Origin: Micromonospora orduensis | GTDB taxonomy: Bacteria > Actinomycetota > Actinomycetes > Mycobacteriales > Micromonosporaceae | Direction: 5' to 3' | Length of the DNA stretch: 54,779 nt | NCBI RefSeq assembly: GCF_006228125.1 | Contig: NZ_VDFY01000179.1 | Span: 1 to 54,779, forward strand | Shown here: positions 27,201 through 34,900 of the stretch, piece after piece | How the letters are laid out: each line of letters starts with the position of its first letter | How positions within the stretch are numbered: position 1 is the first letter of the stretch | Position numbers and translations under genes: made by a program | Notes under the pieces: model-generated | The model's input: the letters and a program-made list of their open reading frames with translations, nothing else | What the model was told of the DNA's origin: nothing | Databases searched by the model: none

Positions 27201-28072
27201 CCGGTGATCCACTCCGTGATCCGCTCGTACGCCCTCAGCGGGCTGTTCGCGTCCTTCGGGTCGTCGGCGAGCACGGACAGCACGTCGTCGAACGTGTCGT
27301 AGTTGTGCGCCGGCACCTCCAGGATCCCCGTCGGCGCGGGGCCCTGGGCGTCGTCGGCCGCCTCCTCCTCCAGCAGCCAGGCGAAGGCCTGCCGGACGTA
27401 GTCCCGGGACCCACCGTGCCCGGGGTCGGGGACCTCGTGCAGGGTCGGCGCGGCGAGCACCCGGATCCCGCCGGTGGCCCGTTGCTGCAACTCCCTGGCG
27501 AGCCCCGCCGCGTGCTGCACGGACAGCCGACGAGGTGGCATGCAGACCACCGCGACGTCGCTGAGCACCGCGCTGTGGGTGATCCCCGGCGCGCTCAGGT
27601 CCACCGGGGCGTCGATGAGGACGTAGTCGTAGTCGGCCTGCTGGAGCAGTTGCCGGATCCGGGCGGCGTCCCCGGTGGGCAGCCCGTCGGTGGCGGCGCC
27701 GAGACCGACCATGCTGAACGTGGCCGTCGAGCCGGACACCGCGTACCGGTAGAGGGTGCCCTGTTCGGGCGCGACCGGCGCGATCACCGTCGAGGGCGAC
27801 ACCGGCGGGGCGTCCGGCGCGGGGGTGAGCACGGCGGCGAGGTCGTCGCCGAGCGTGCGGGCCGCCGCGACGGCGTCCACCTGCACGGGGCGCAGGAAGT
27901 CGTACACCCGGGGGGTCTTCGGGCACCAGTCGACGGCGAGCACCTTCTTGCCGTTGCCGGCGAGGATCCAGGCGACGTTGGCCACCGCGCTGCTGCGGCC
28001 GGTGTCGTCGGCGGGCGACACGAACGAGACGATCGTGGCGACACCAGCTGTCGCATCCCTGCTCATCTTCAT
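24245..28072 (-). CDS. fxsT: FxSxx-COOH system tetratricopeptide repeat protein (FxsT-like)
   Basis: 1275-residue multidomain protein, the usual companion of FxSxx-COOH peptides. The N-terminal about 270 residues are a MinD/ParA-like domain (TGRSSAVANVAWILAGNGKK, then VLAVDW), but the signature lysine and glycines of the deviant Walker A are missing (SPADDTGRSS), so nucleotide binding is doubtful. A TIR-like region begins near residue 322 (DIAVAYDPVDRPWADWIGGQ). An NB-ARC ATPase follows, with VGRDDYLERL, Walker A TGGAGVGKSEL (about 493-503) and Walker B WLLIYDNADD. The last about 430 residues are TPR repeats. ATG at 28072 has GGGGGAG before it. It lies 60 nt after the precursor gene. The family resembles STAND signalling ATPases; its role in the RiPP system is not established. 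Confidence 0.88.
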   Translation of the reverse strand: MKMSRDATAGVATIVSFVSPADDTGRSSAVANVAWILAGNGKKVLAVDWCPKTPRVYDFLRPVQVDAVAAARTLGDDLAAVLTPAPDAPPVSPSTVIAPVAPEQGTLYRYAVSGSTATFSMVGLGAATDGLPTGDAARIRQLLQQADYDYVLIDAPVDLSAPGITHSAVLSDVAVVCMPPRRLSVQHAAGLARELQQRATGGIRVLAAPTLHEVPDPGHGGSRDYVRQAFAWLLEEEAADDAQGPAPTGILEVPAHNYDTFDDVLSVLADDPKDANSPLRAYERITEWITGGEVTRAAPVPDAIRGRYRHAVLLEPAETLGDIAVAYDPVDRPWADWIGGQLRRAGVRSHLRAVRPGAQPGLGPGSTVLAVLSPDLAETGLSGLRPDAADASAEVLGVLVAGEAWRETSGPERVVDLRGADAVRAQSLLLSQLGLIAPAQPAGGLRNVPRFPADPDRRVRFNVPPRNPSFVGRDDYLERLRDHLTSEDGPVTLTGGAGVGKSELAREFAHRFAYDYDVVWWIPAQDRETVQTGLGALADEIKAVDSTGAAEAALKALVAPDGAFQRWLLIYDNADDADVLTGLWPHEGVGHVLITSRDDGSSGLPSPLEVAALTGDESVAMLRRVLGISTEDARSIAVALEHLPLALRLATAWMRQRALVLERGGVPSLEAVGQSVRELLTALERRSDEELGESIPGSHTSSVARVLRITLEALRATPFGELAIRLAELSAFLSPEGIGLPLLRSTSMLTQLAAASGRDADELLLDAGEVDLVLTVGARFALYDVDWGHGSALRMHRAIQVLLRGAIPEPERYERHRQVLRGLAGYAPTDPEADDSRYAGVFEELQQHLIPSGALESDDRQVRHWVVKQVRHLYLSNDSDAWRSALQLAAATCERWAGGDEMDQLTMRLFVQTANLHRALGDHQEALRLDELVLSEQRRRYGLRHFRTLVAGRGRGGDLRGLGRFEDALVEDQATFEGFRGLVGDDHPNTRMAVNNLGISFLLTGDAREALRLARQERDRRMLLFGPEDPRTWRASCQVGTCEREVGEYDRSLATLREALARIHGLPTGSLLDELRVNRSLAVTERRLGLTIPAKKRSAETYSGYVKNLGEDHPLTRGSLLSLAADYYRAGDAGIAVKSAMRCLRGYDRKLAQGHPFTAVCSVNLGLFQRGLREFDQAVGYGDRGLRSLRAKLGDAHPWTLAATTAQAGHLAARGDLDTALTMQEEAHATALGYLGRAHPVTRDAAANLAAIGALRNGTPGVAALTDADIDVPQS

Positions 28073-28132
28073 CGGTCTCCCCCGGCCCGGGCGGTGGTGC
28101 GGGTCGCCGGCGTCACCGCGGCGCCCGTGGGG

Positions 28133-28312
28133 TCAGTCGTCGCCATCGAGGGCGCTCTCGAAGCCTGCGTACTGGTCACCGGCGGCGGCACGGCGGTCGA
28201 GCCGCCCCAGCGCGGCGACGAGGACACCGTTGGGCAGGGCGTCCAGTTCGGCAAGGTCCAGTTCGGTCAGGTCGATCAACTCCGAGCGGAGGTCGTCCTC
28301 TCCGGCGTCCAT
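28133..28312 (-). CDS. fxsA: FxSxx-COOH RiPP precursor peptide
   Basis: 59-residue peptide with an acidic, leucine-rich leader (SELIDLTELDLAELDALPNG) and the core ending QYAGFESALDGDD. F51-E52-S53 matches the FxS motif that FxsB-type radical SAM enzymes convert to a three-residue cyclophane joining the aromatic ring to the third residue. Most family members end two residues after FxS; here four extra residues (DGDD) follow FESAL. The ATG at 28312 has only a G-rich stretch (GGTCGGGG) as ribosome site. It is the first gene of the leftward fxs operon, opposite the divergent maturase gene. Confidence 0.82.
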   Translation of the reverse strand: MDAGEDDLRSELIDLTELDLAELDALPNGVLVAALGRLDRRAAAGDQYAGFESALDGDD

Positions 28313-28522
28313 CCCCGACCACCGCCTGTCTTCGTGTCGCGCCGCCCGGTCGGTCCCACCGCCGGGCCAGACATTGACCGGTCGCCAGATCCGCTGAGTG
28401 TGCTCATGATAACCGTGCGCCGCCGCACCGGCGGACACCCGGACGGCGGCCGGACCAGGTAGGACGGGTCCACCCCGCCGCCGGCCGGTCAGCGGCGGCA
28501 CCCGGAACGCCGCCTGTCGATG

Positions 28523-28528
28523 TATGCT
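28523..28528 (+). promoter_or_regulatory. Candidate -10 box of fxsB operon
   Basis: TATGCT about 52 nt before the ATG of the maturase gene would give a leader of roughly 45 nt. No clear -35 is seen. The 267-bp divergent region 28313-28579 also holds TATCAT (minus strand, 28412..28407) as a possible -10 for the precursor operon. Confidence 0.3.
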
Positions 28529-28579
28529 CCACTCTGGTAGGTGGCCCGACCGGCGACCGACAGGACGGCGGAGCGTCTG

Positions 28580-29788
28580 ATGCCCGGACCCGTTGGCGGC
28601 CACCGGCCGGGACTCGGCACGGCGGCCCGCTCCGCGCCACCCGGGTCCCCGATGCCCTTTCGACAGTTCGTGGTGAAGCTGCACAGCCGCTGCGACCTGG
28701 CCTGCGACCACTGCTACGTGTACACGATGGCCGACCAGCGTTGGCGTTCCCGACCGCGGACGATGTCGGCGGCGACCCTCGCCCGCACCGGTGAGCGCAT
28801 CGGCGACCATGCCCGCCGGCACCGGCTGCGCGGGGTGAGCGTGGTCCTGCACGGCGGTGAGCCGCTACTGGCCGGGGTGGCCGGTGTCGAGCGAGCCGTC
28901 GAGCTGCTGCGGCGTGGCGCCGCCCCGGTTCCCGCGCGGATGACCGTGCAGACCAACGGCGTCCGCCTGGACGACGCGTTCCTGCGCCTGTTCGACCGGC
29001 TCGACGTGGGGGTCAGCGTGAGCCTCGACGGGGACCGCGCGGCACACGATCGGCACCGGCGGGGGCCGGACGGCCGGGGCAGCCACGACCGGGTCGAGGC
29101 CGCGCTGCTGCGGCTGACCGGGTCGTACCGCCGGTTGTTCAACGGTCTGCTGTGCACCGTCGACCTGCGCAACGATCCGGTCTCCACCTACCGCAGCCTG
29201 CTGGTCCACCGCCCGCCGGTGGTGGACTTCCTGCTGCCGCACGGCACCTGGTCGACGCCGCCCGCCGGTCGCCCCGCCGATCCACGGCAGGCCCGGTACG
29301 CGGACTGGCTGATCGCCGTCTTCGACGAGTGGTATTCCGACGGCGGGCAACGGACCCGGGTCCGGCTCTTCGACGAGATCATCCAGCTCCTGCTCGGCGG
29401 GTCCTCCCGCCTGGCCGGGGTGGGCGTCAGCCCGGTCGCGGTGGCGGTGGTGGAGACCGACGGGGCGATCGAGATGGACGACACGCTCGGCGCCGCCCAC
29501 GCCGGTGCCGGCGACACCGGCCTGCACGTCGACCGGGACACCTTCGACGCCGCCCTGGAGCAACCAGGCGTCCGGGCCCAGCAGGCCGGGGTGGCGGGGC
29601 TCTGCGCGCAGTGCCGGGCCTGCGACCTGCACCGGGTCTGCGGCGGCGGTCTCTACACCCACCGGTGGCGCGCCGGCAGCGGCTTCGACAACCCTTCGGT
29701 GTACTGCGCCGACCTGTACCGGCTCATCGGCCACATCCGCCGCATCCTGCGCCGGGACGTGACGGCACTGCGGGCGGTGTCCCGGTGA
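28580..29788 (+). CDS. fxsB: FxsB-family cyclophane-forming radical SAM maturase
   Basis: 402-residue radical SAM/SPASM-type enzyme expected to crosslink the FxS motif of the precursor. The 4Fe-4S motif is C38, C42, C45 in SRCDLACDHCYVYTMAD, preceded by PFRQFVVKLH, typical of this family. SAM-binding glycines lie in VVLHGGEPLL, and a later element is MTVQTNGVRLDDAFL. The C-terminal cysteine-rich region (LCAQCRACDLHRVCGGGLYT, later PSVYCADLY) should bind auxiliary clusters. ATG 28580 is chosen for GGAG 6 nt upstream; GTG 28541 and ATG 28652 are alternatives. It is divergent from the precursor and overlaps the next gene by GTGA. Confidence 0.9.
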   Translation: MPGPVGGHRPGLGTAARSAPPGSPMPFRQFVVKLHSRCDLACDHCYVYTMADQRWRSRPRTMSAATLARTGERIGDHARRHRLRGVSVVLHGGEPLLAGVAGVERAVELLRRGAAPVPARMTVQTNGVRLDDAFLRLFDRLDVGVSVSLDGDRAAHDRHRRGPDGRGSHDRVEAALLRLTGSYRRLFNGLLCTVDLRNDPVSTYRSLLVHRPPVVDFLLPHGTWSTPPAGRPADPRQARYADWLIAVFDEWYSDGGQRTRVRLFDEIIQLLLGGSSRLAGVGVSPVAVAVVETDGAIEMDDTLGAAHAGAGDTGLHVDRDTFDAALEQPGVRAQQAGVAGLCAQCRACDLHRVCGGGLYTHRWRAGSGFDNPSVYCADLYRLIGHIRRILRRDVTALRAVSR

Positions 29789-31119
29789 CACCGGCCGGGC
29801 ACCGGCTGCCCCGGGCCGTCCTGGACGCCCTCGCCACGGGCGGGGGCGGGCCGACCGCCGTCGAGGTGCTGCGCTCCGCCCAGCACAGCAAGAACCTGCT
29901 GCTGATCCGGGCGCTTGTCGTCCTCACCCACCGGGTCGACCATCCGGACCGGGCAGCCGTCGAGGCCGCGTACCGGCTGGTCGGTGGCCTGGACAGGGGC
30001 GAGCGCCAGGCGGCGTGGGGCCATCCGCCGGTGGCCGCCTGGGCCTTCGGCACCGCGTCGCTGCTGAGCCGGGGCGAACACGCCGCGGCGTACCCCGGTC
30101 TGCTCGCGGCGGTCGCCGCCGCCGCCGCGGTGCGGGCCCGCGCGGACGCCGACCTGGACGTGCCGCTCGACCCGGCCACGCCGGGCCGGCTGGACCTGCC
30201 CGGCCTGGGCACCCTGCGGGTCGACCCCACGGCGGCCCGCGCCCGCGTGCGCTGCGCCGGCGGGCGCGCGGAGGTGCGCTGCGCCGGGGAGCGAATCGAG
30301 ATCGGGTACGACCACACGCCCGACCACCGCTGGCGACCCTACCCGGAGCTGCGGGCCGCCCGTGGCGGGCTCACACTGCGGCTGCTGCTGGACACCGGCA
30401 CGTGGCGGCACGTGCCGGTGGCGCTCGGGGTCGGCGCTCATCCGTTCGCCGATTCCGTCCGCGACCCCGGCCGCTGGCAGCACCGGCTGCGCGGGGCGTG
30501 GCGCCTGCTAGCCGACGAGCACCGGGCGGTCGCCGAGGAGGTGTCCGTGGCGCTGCGGACGCTCGTGCCGCTCAGCCCACCCCGGGCCGGGGTCCGCAGC
30601 GGCACGTTTCACCACGGCTTCGGCGCGGTGGCGATGTCCCTCCCACCGGACTCCCGCTCGGCGGCGGTCACCCTCGCCCACGAGATCCAACACCTGAAGC
30701 TGGCCGCGCTGACCGACCTGTTCCCGCTCGTGGAGCCCGGCCCCGACGAGTCGTTCTACGCGCCGTGGCGACCCGACCCCCGCCCGCTGGAGGGCCTCCT
30801 GCACGGCGCGTACGCCCACCTGGGGGTGGCCGGCTTCTGGCGCCGGCAACGGCTCGTCGAACGCGACCCGGCGGCCCGCCAGCACGCCGAGGTCGAGTTC
30901 GTCAGGTGGACCCGGGCCGTGGGAGAGACCCTGCGGGTGCTGGCCGCGCAGCCACGCCTGACCGCCGTCGGTCGGCGCCTCGTCGACGGCATGACACCGG
31001 TCCTCGACCGGTGGGCGCGGGAGCCCGTGGAGCCCGACGCGGCGGCCGACGCCGGGCGGCTGCTCGCCGCGCACCGCGCCCACTGGGACCGGGAGCGGGC
31101 TGGGGCACGGCCGGCGTGA
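29785..31119 (+). CDS. HExxH-type peptide-modifying enzyme (aKG-HExxH peptide beta-hydroxylase family)
   Basis: 444-residue protein with HEIQH at residues 299-303 within VTLAHEIQHLKLAALTDLFP, followed by a conserved late motif (RPLEGLLHGAYAHLGVAGFW) with another histidine. This is the pattern of the HEXXH family found next to FxsB maturases; members are classed as alpha-ketoglutarate-dependent peptide beta-hydroxylases. It likely hydroxylates the precursor peptide. The start GTG at 29785 overlaps the maturase stop (GTGA), so the two modifying enzymes are made in a coupled way. The N-terminal half is alanine-rich and less recognisable. Confidence 0.82.
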   Translation: MTPAGHRLPRAVLDALATGGGGPTAVEVLRSAQHSKNLLLIRALVVLTHRVDHPDRAAVEAAYRLVGGLDRGERQAAWGHPPVAAWAFGTASLLSRGEHAAAYPGLLAAVAAAAAVRARADADLDVPLDPATPGRLDLPGLGTLRVDPTAARARVRCAGGRAEVRCAGERIEIGYDHTPDHRWRPYPELRAARGGLTLRLLLDTGTWRHVPVALGVGAHPFADSVRDPGRWQHRLRGAWRLLADEHRAVAEEVSVALRTLVPLSPPRAGVRSGTFHHGFGAVAMSLPPDSRSAAVTLAHEIQHLKLAALTDLFPLVEPGPDESFYAPWRPDPRPLEGLLHGAYAHLGVAGFWRRQRLVERDPAARQHAEVEFVRWTRAVGETLRVLAAQPRLTAVGRRLVDGMTPVLDRWAREPVEPDAAADAGRLLAAHRAHWDRERAGARPA

Positions 31120-31155
31120 CAGCGAGGCTTGCCGATCTCCTCTACGCTGGGCGCC

Positions 31156-31926
31156 ATGGGGGACGCTAACGGGCAGCCCACCCGCCGCGAATGCTTCGTC
31201 ATCGCACCGATCGGCCCCGAGGGCTCCGAGATCCGCGAGCGCAGCGACCAGATCCTCGAATACGTCATCCGTCCGGTGGTCGAGGCCCGCGGATTCCAGG
31301 CGATCCGGGGTGACGAGATCGAACGCGCCGGGCTGATCACCTCACAGGTGCTCGACCGGATCATCCAGAACGACCTGGTCATCGCGGACCTCACCGACCA
31401 GAACGCGAACGTCTTCTACGAGCTGGCCGTGCGGCACGCACTGCGTAAACCGTTCGTGCAGCTGATGGCGAAGGACCAGCAGCTCCCCTTCGACGTGCAG
31501 GGGATGCGCACGATCCTGGTCGACCACAGAAATTTGCGCAGCGTGCACGCCGCCAAGGAGCAGCTGGGCCGGGCCATCGACTCGATAACCGACGACGCCG
31601 ACATCGTCACCCCGATGTCGGTCGCCCTCACCCTGCAGGACCTGCGCGGCTCGTCGAGCCCGCACGAGACGGGCCTGTCGCAGGTCATCGAGACCCTGCC
31701 GCAGATGATGGACATCCTCCAGGACCTGCAACGGCACATGGGCACCGCCGCCCCCGTCGAACCCTCCGAGGCGGACGACCACCGGCGGCTGCGCAGCCTC
31801 ATCATGTCGCTGACCGACCGTGGGGTGGTGACCGAACAGGACCTGACCGGCCTGCTCGGCGGAGCCAGCAGCAAGTTCGACAAGTGGGTCCAGCACCTCA
31901 TCCAGCGCACCAACGGCGCCGGCTAA
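31156..31926 (+). CDS. Nucleoside deoxyribosyltransferase/TIR-like protein
   Basis: 256-residue protein whose first about 130 residues have the pattern CFVIAPIGPEGSEIRERSDQ, then RGDEIERAGLITSQVLDRII, DLVIADLTDQNANVFYELAV and RHALRKPFVQL. This resembles predicted nucleoside 2-deoxyribosyltransferase/TIR-like enzymes found with antiviral and signalling systems. E89 in NVFYEL corresponds to the likely catalytic glutamate, so glycosidic cleavage of a nucleotide such as NAD is possible but unproven. The C-terminal half is helical. ATG 31156 follows TACGCT by 7 nt, as in a leaderless transcript. It starts 37 nt after the HExxH gene, and its stop overlaps the stop of the convergent helicase gene. 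Confidence 0.7.
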   Translation: MGDANGQPTRRECFVIAPIGPEGSEIRERSDQILEYVIRPVVEARGFQAIRGDEIERAGLITSQVLDRIIQNDLVIADLTDQNANVFYELAVRHALRKPFVQLMAKDQQLPFDVQGMRTILVDHRNLRSVHAAKEQLGRAIDSITDDADIVTPMSVALTLQDLRGSSSPHETGLSQVIETLPQMMDILQDLQRHMGTAAPVEPSEADDHRRLRSLIMSLTDRGVVTEQDLTGLLGGASSKFDKWVQHLIQRTNGAG

Positions 31927-34900
31927 CCGTCCTGACGCGCCAGGGTGAGCCGTCCCTCCTGGTCGTATCGGAGGCGGCCGCTGGTCAGTGCCACGTGCAG
32001 GCCGTACCGGAGGAGCTTGTCGATCTTCTCGGTACGGCGACGGTAGCCGAGGCGTTCCAGGCCGGCACGCAGCAGCCGCTCCTCGTCCATGCTCCGTACG
32101 TCCTGCAGCACGTGCACGAGGGCGTTGGCGACCTCCTCGGGCGGCACCTCCTCGAACGCCCGGTCGTTGCTGGCCTGGATGACCCGGTACGCGCGGTACG
32201 TCTGCGGGTCAGCGCCGTCGGGCCACGCGTACCGACCCAGGGTGGGGTGCGCGTACAGCCGGCGGGAGTCGACGAGGGCGAGGACGGCGGCGCGCCGGTC
32301 CTCGCGTGTGCGCAGGAAGCCGAACCGGGCGAGGGTCAGGCGCGCGAGGCGGTGCTGCTCGACGGGGCCTTCGGCCTCGATGATCTCGCGGAGCGCGGTC
32401 CGCATCAGATCGCGGACGCGCTGGTCGGTGGCGAGCAGGTCGAGGTCGGCCTGGTCGCCGAGCGGCGTCGGGACGTACGGAATGAACGGACTCGGGGTGA
32501 TGGCGCTGGGCGCTGTCGCCGCCGCGACTGTCACCGGAGGCGGTGCGGACGCCGACGTGAGTCCGGTGACGGGTGGCGGTGACGCACTCGGGCGGGGTTC
32601 GTCGTCGGCCGCGAGACGCGACTGCGGCATCTCGGCCGGTGCCGGCTCGGTGCCGGTCGCGATGCGTTGCTGCGGCAGCACGACGACGCTGTGCGGCGCC
32701 GCATTCCCCACGGGCTCAGGCTCCGGCTCGACGGACGTGGTGGCCGCAGCTCGGGTGAGCGCTTCGTCGACCCGGTCGAGCAGCGCCGACCGGTCATGGA
32801 TCCACGCCGGCAGCCAGAACCGCACCACCTCCGACCAGCCCATGATCGACCGGAGCAGCGCGGGCGCGGAGTCCCGGTCGGCAACCGTCGGGCGGGCACT
32901 CCAGTCCGGACCGTCGAGCATGACGGCCACCTGCCACCGGGGTGTTCCCGGCGTACGGACGGCGATGTCCACGGTGAAGTCGGAGAGGCCGTGCGAGGTA
33001 CGGACCTCGTTGCCACGCTGGCGCAGCGCCGCCGCCACCTCGTCGCGGATCCGGCTGCGCCGTTCGGCCTGGCCGGCCGCCAGGTCACCGAGACGGTCCA
33101 CGCCGGCCGCGGCCATCTCGCAGTACGCCCGCAGGTGCTGGGTGCCAAGCGCGGAGGTCCGGGACAGGTCGATGTCCGACGGGTCGAACGACGAGTAGAG
33201 GACGACCTGGCGGCGGGCGCGGGTGATGGCGACGTTGAGCCGTCGTTCGCCGCCGGCCTGGCTGAGCGGACCGAAGTTCAGCGGTAGCTGGCCGGTCTCC
33301 GGGTTGGTGGAGAAGGCGAGGGAGAAGAGGACCACGTCCCGCTCGTCGCCCTGCACGTTCTCCAGGTTCTTCACGAAGATCGGCTCCGGGACGGCCCCGG
33401 AGAGGTGTTCGCGGATGATCGGATCGCTGCTCTCCTCCAGCAGGTTGAGGATGAGGTCCCGCTGCTGGATGTTGAAGGTGACCACCCCGATCGACCGGGT
33501 GCCGGTGGCCGGGTCGTGCAGCCGGCGGGTGATGTCCGCGAGGATCGCCCGCGCCTCGACCTCGTTGGTCCGCGAGCCGCCCCGGTCGTACTGGCCGTCG
33601 ACGCGCCGCCAGGTGACGCCGGCCGAGCTGGCGGCGCCGGGCGACGGGAGGCTGGAGAGTTTGTTGTCGTAGTAGTAGCGGTTGGAGAAGGCGATGAGTG
33701 ACTCGTCGTGGCTGCGGTAGTGCCAGGAGAGCCAGCGCTGCGGCAGCCCCGATTCGACGGCCTCGCTGAGGATGCTCTCCAGGTCCTCCGGCACCGGGCC
33801 GTCGCCCTCGTCGACCTCGTCGACGCTGTGGCTGGCCTGCATGATGCTGCTCGGCGGCATCTGCCGGGAGTCGCCGACGACCACCACGGCGCTGCCCCGA
33901 CCCATCGCGCCGATCGCCTCGGCCACGCGGATCTGCGACGCCTCGTCGAAGATGACGAGGTCGAAGCGTTGGCTCCCCGGTGCCAGGAAGTTCGCCGCCG
34001 ACGCGGGGCTGACCAGCACGCACGGGGTCAGCGCCAGCACGGCGTCCGGGTACTGCTCGAACAGCTCCCGGAAGGATCGCCCACCCCGCTTGCGGCGAAG
34101 CTCGGCGGCGAAGTCCGCGAAGCGGCCCCGCCGGTCGGTCGGGCTGAAGGGGCGTCGGCGGACCAGCACCGCCGGCAGCTGCGTCGGCAGCGCGGACCGC
34201 AGCTCACCGGCGGCCGCCTCGAACTGGTTGATCTCGTCGTCGTGCAACTCCGGGTCGAAGTACTGCAGGCCGCCGGCCCGTACCCGCTCGGCGAGGGACG
34301 CCGTCGCGACTCCCCGCCGGTAGACCTCCTCGGCGAGCTGCGCGTTCACCTCAGCGCGCAGCAACTGGTCGCGGTAGTCGGTGAGGCCGGCCGAGGCCAG
34401 CGTGTCGGCGTGCGTCAGGACGGTCGCCCAGCGGCGCAGCGGGAACAGCTCCTCGGCCCGCAACTCGTGCAACCAGGCACTGCCGTCGCGCTGCCACGCG
34501 TCCACCCAGTGCGAACCGGTGGCCCACAGGGTCAGCTCCGGCCCGGCCGACCGCAGGACCCCGCACCAGGCCCGCCACCGTGAGGCGACCCGGTCGAGAA
34601 GGCCCGCGCCGACATCGGTGAACCCGTTGTGGAACAGCTCCCAGGCCTGTGGGTGCCGGGCCAGGAGAGTCCGCCCGGCCCGGGTCGCCTCGACCGCCCC
34701 CGCCAGCCGCTCCTGCGCGGCGGGGTCCGTGGGCTGCCACCGCGGCAGCCACACCCCGCCCACCGCGACAAGCTGCTGGTGGAGCGAGGCCGCCTGCGCC
34801 TGCGCCGCCACCAGCCGACCGGTGGTGACCTCCACCCGGTCGACGTCGAGCGCCGCGCCGGCGACCAGGTGCACCGCCAACCGGTCCACGACGGCCTGCC

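Noticed and set aside
25976..28462. 828-codon open frame on the plus strand
   Set aside because: Shadow of fxsT; no family motif and no start signal.
28541..28579. GTG at 28541 as start of fxsB
   Set aside because: It leaves almost no leader after the TATGCT box and has no ribosome site; ATG 28580 has GGAG at 6 nt.
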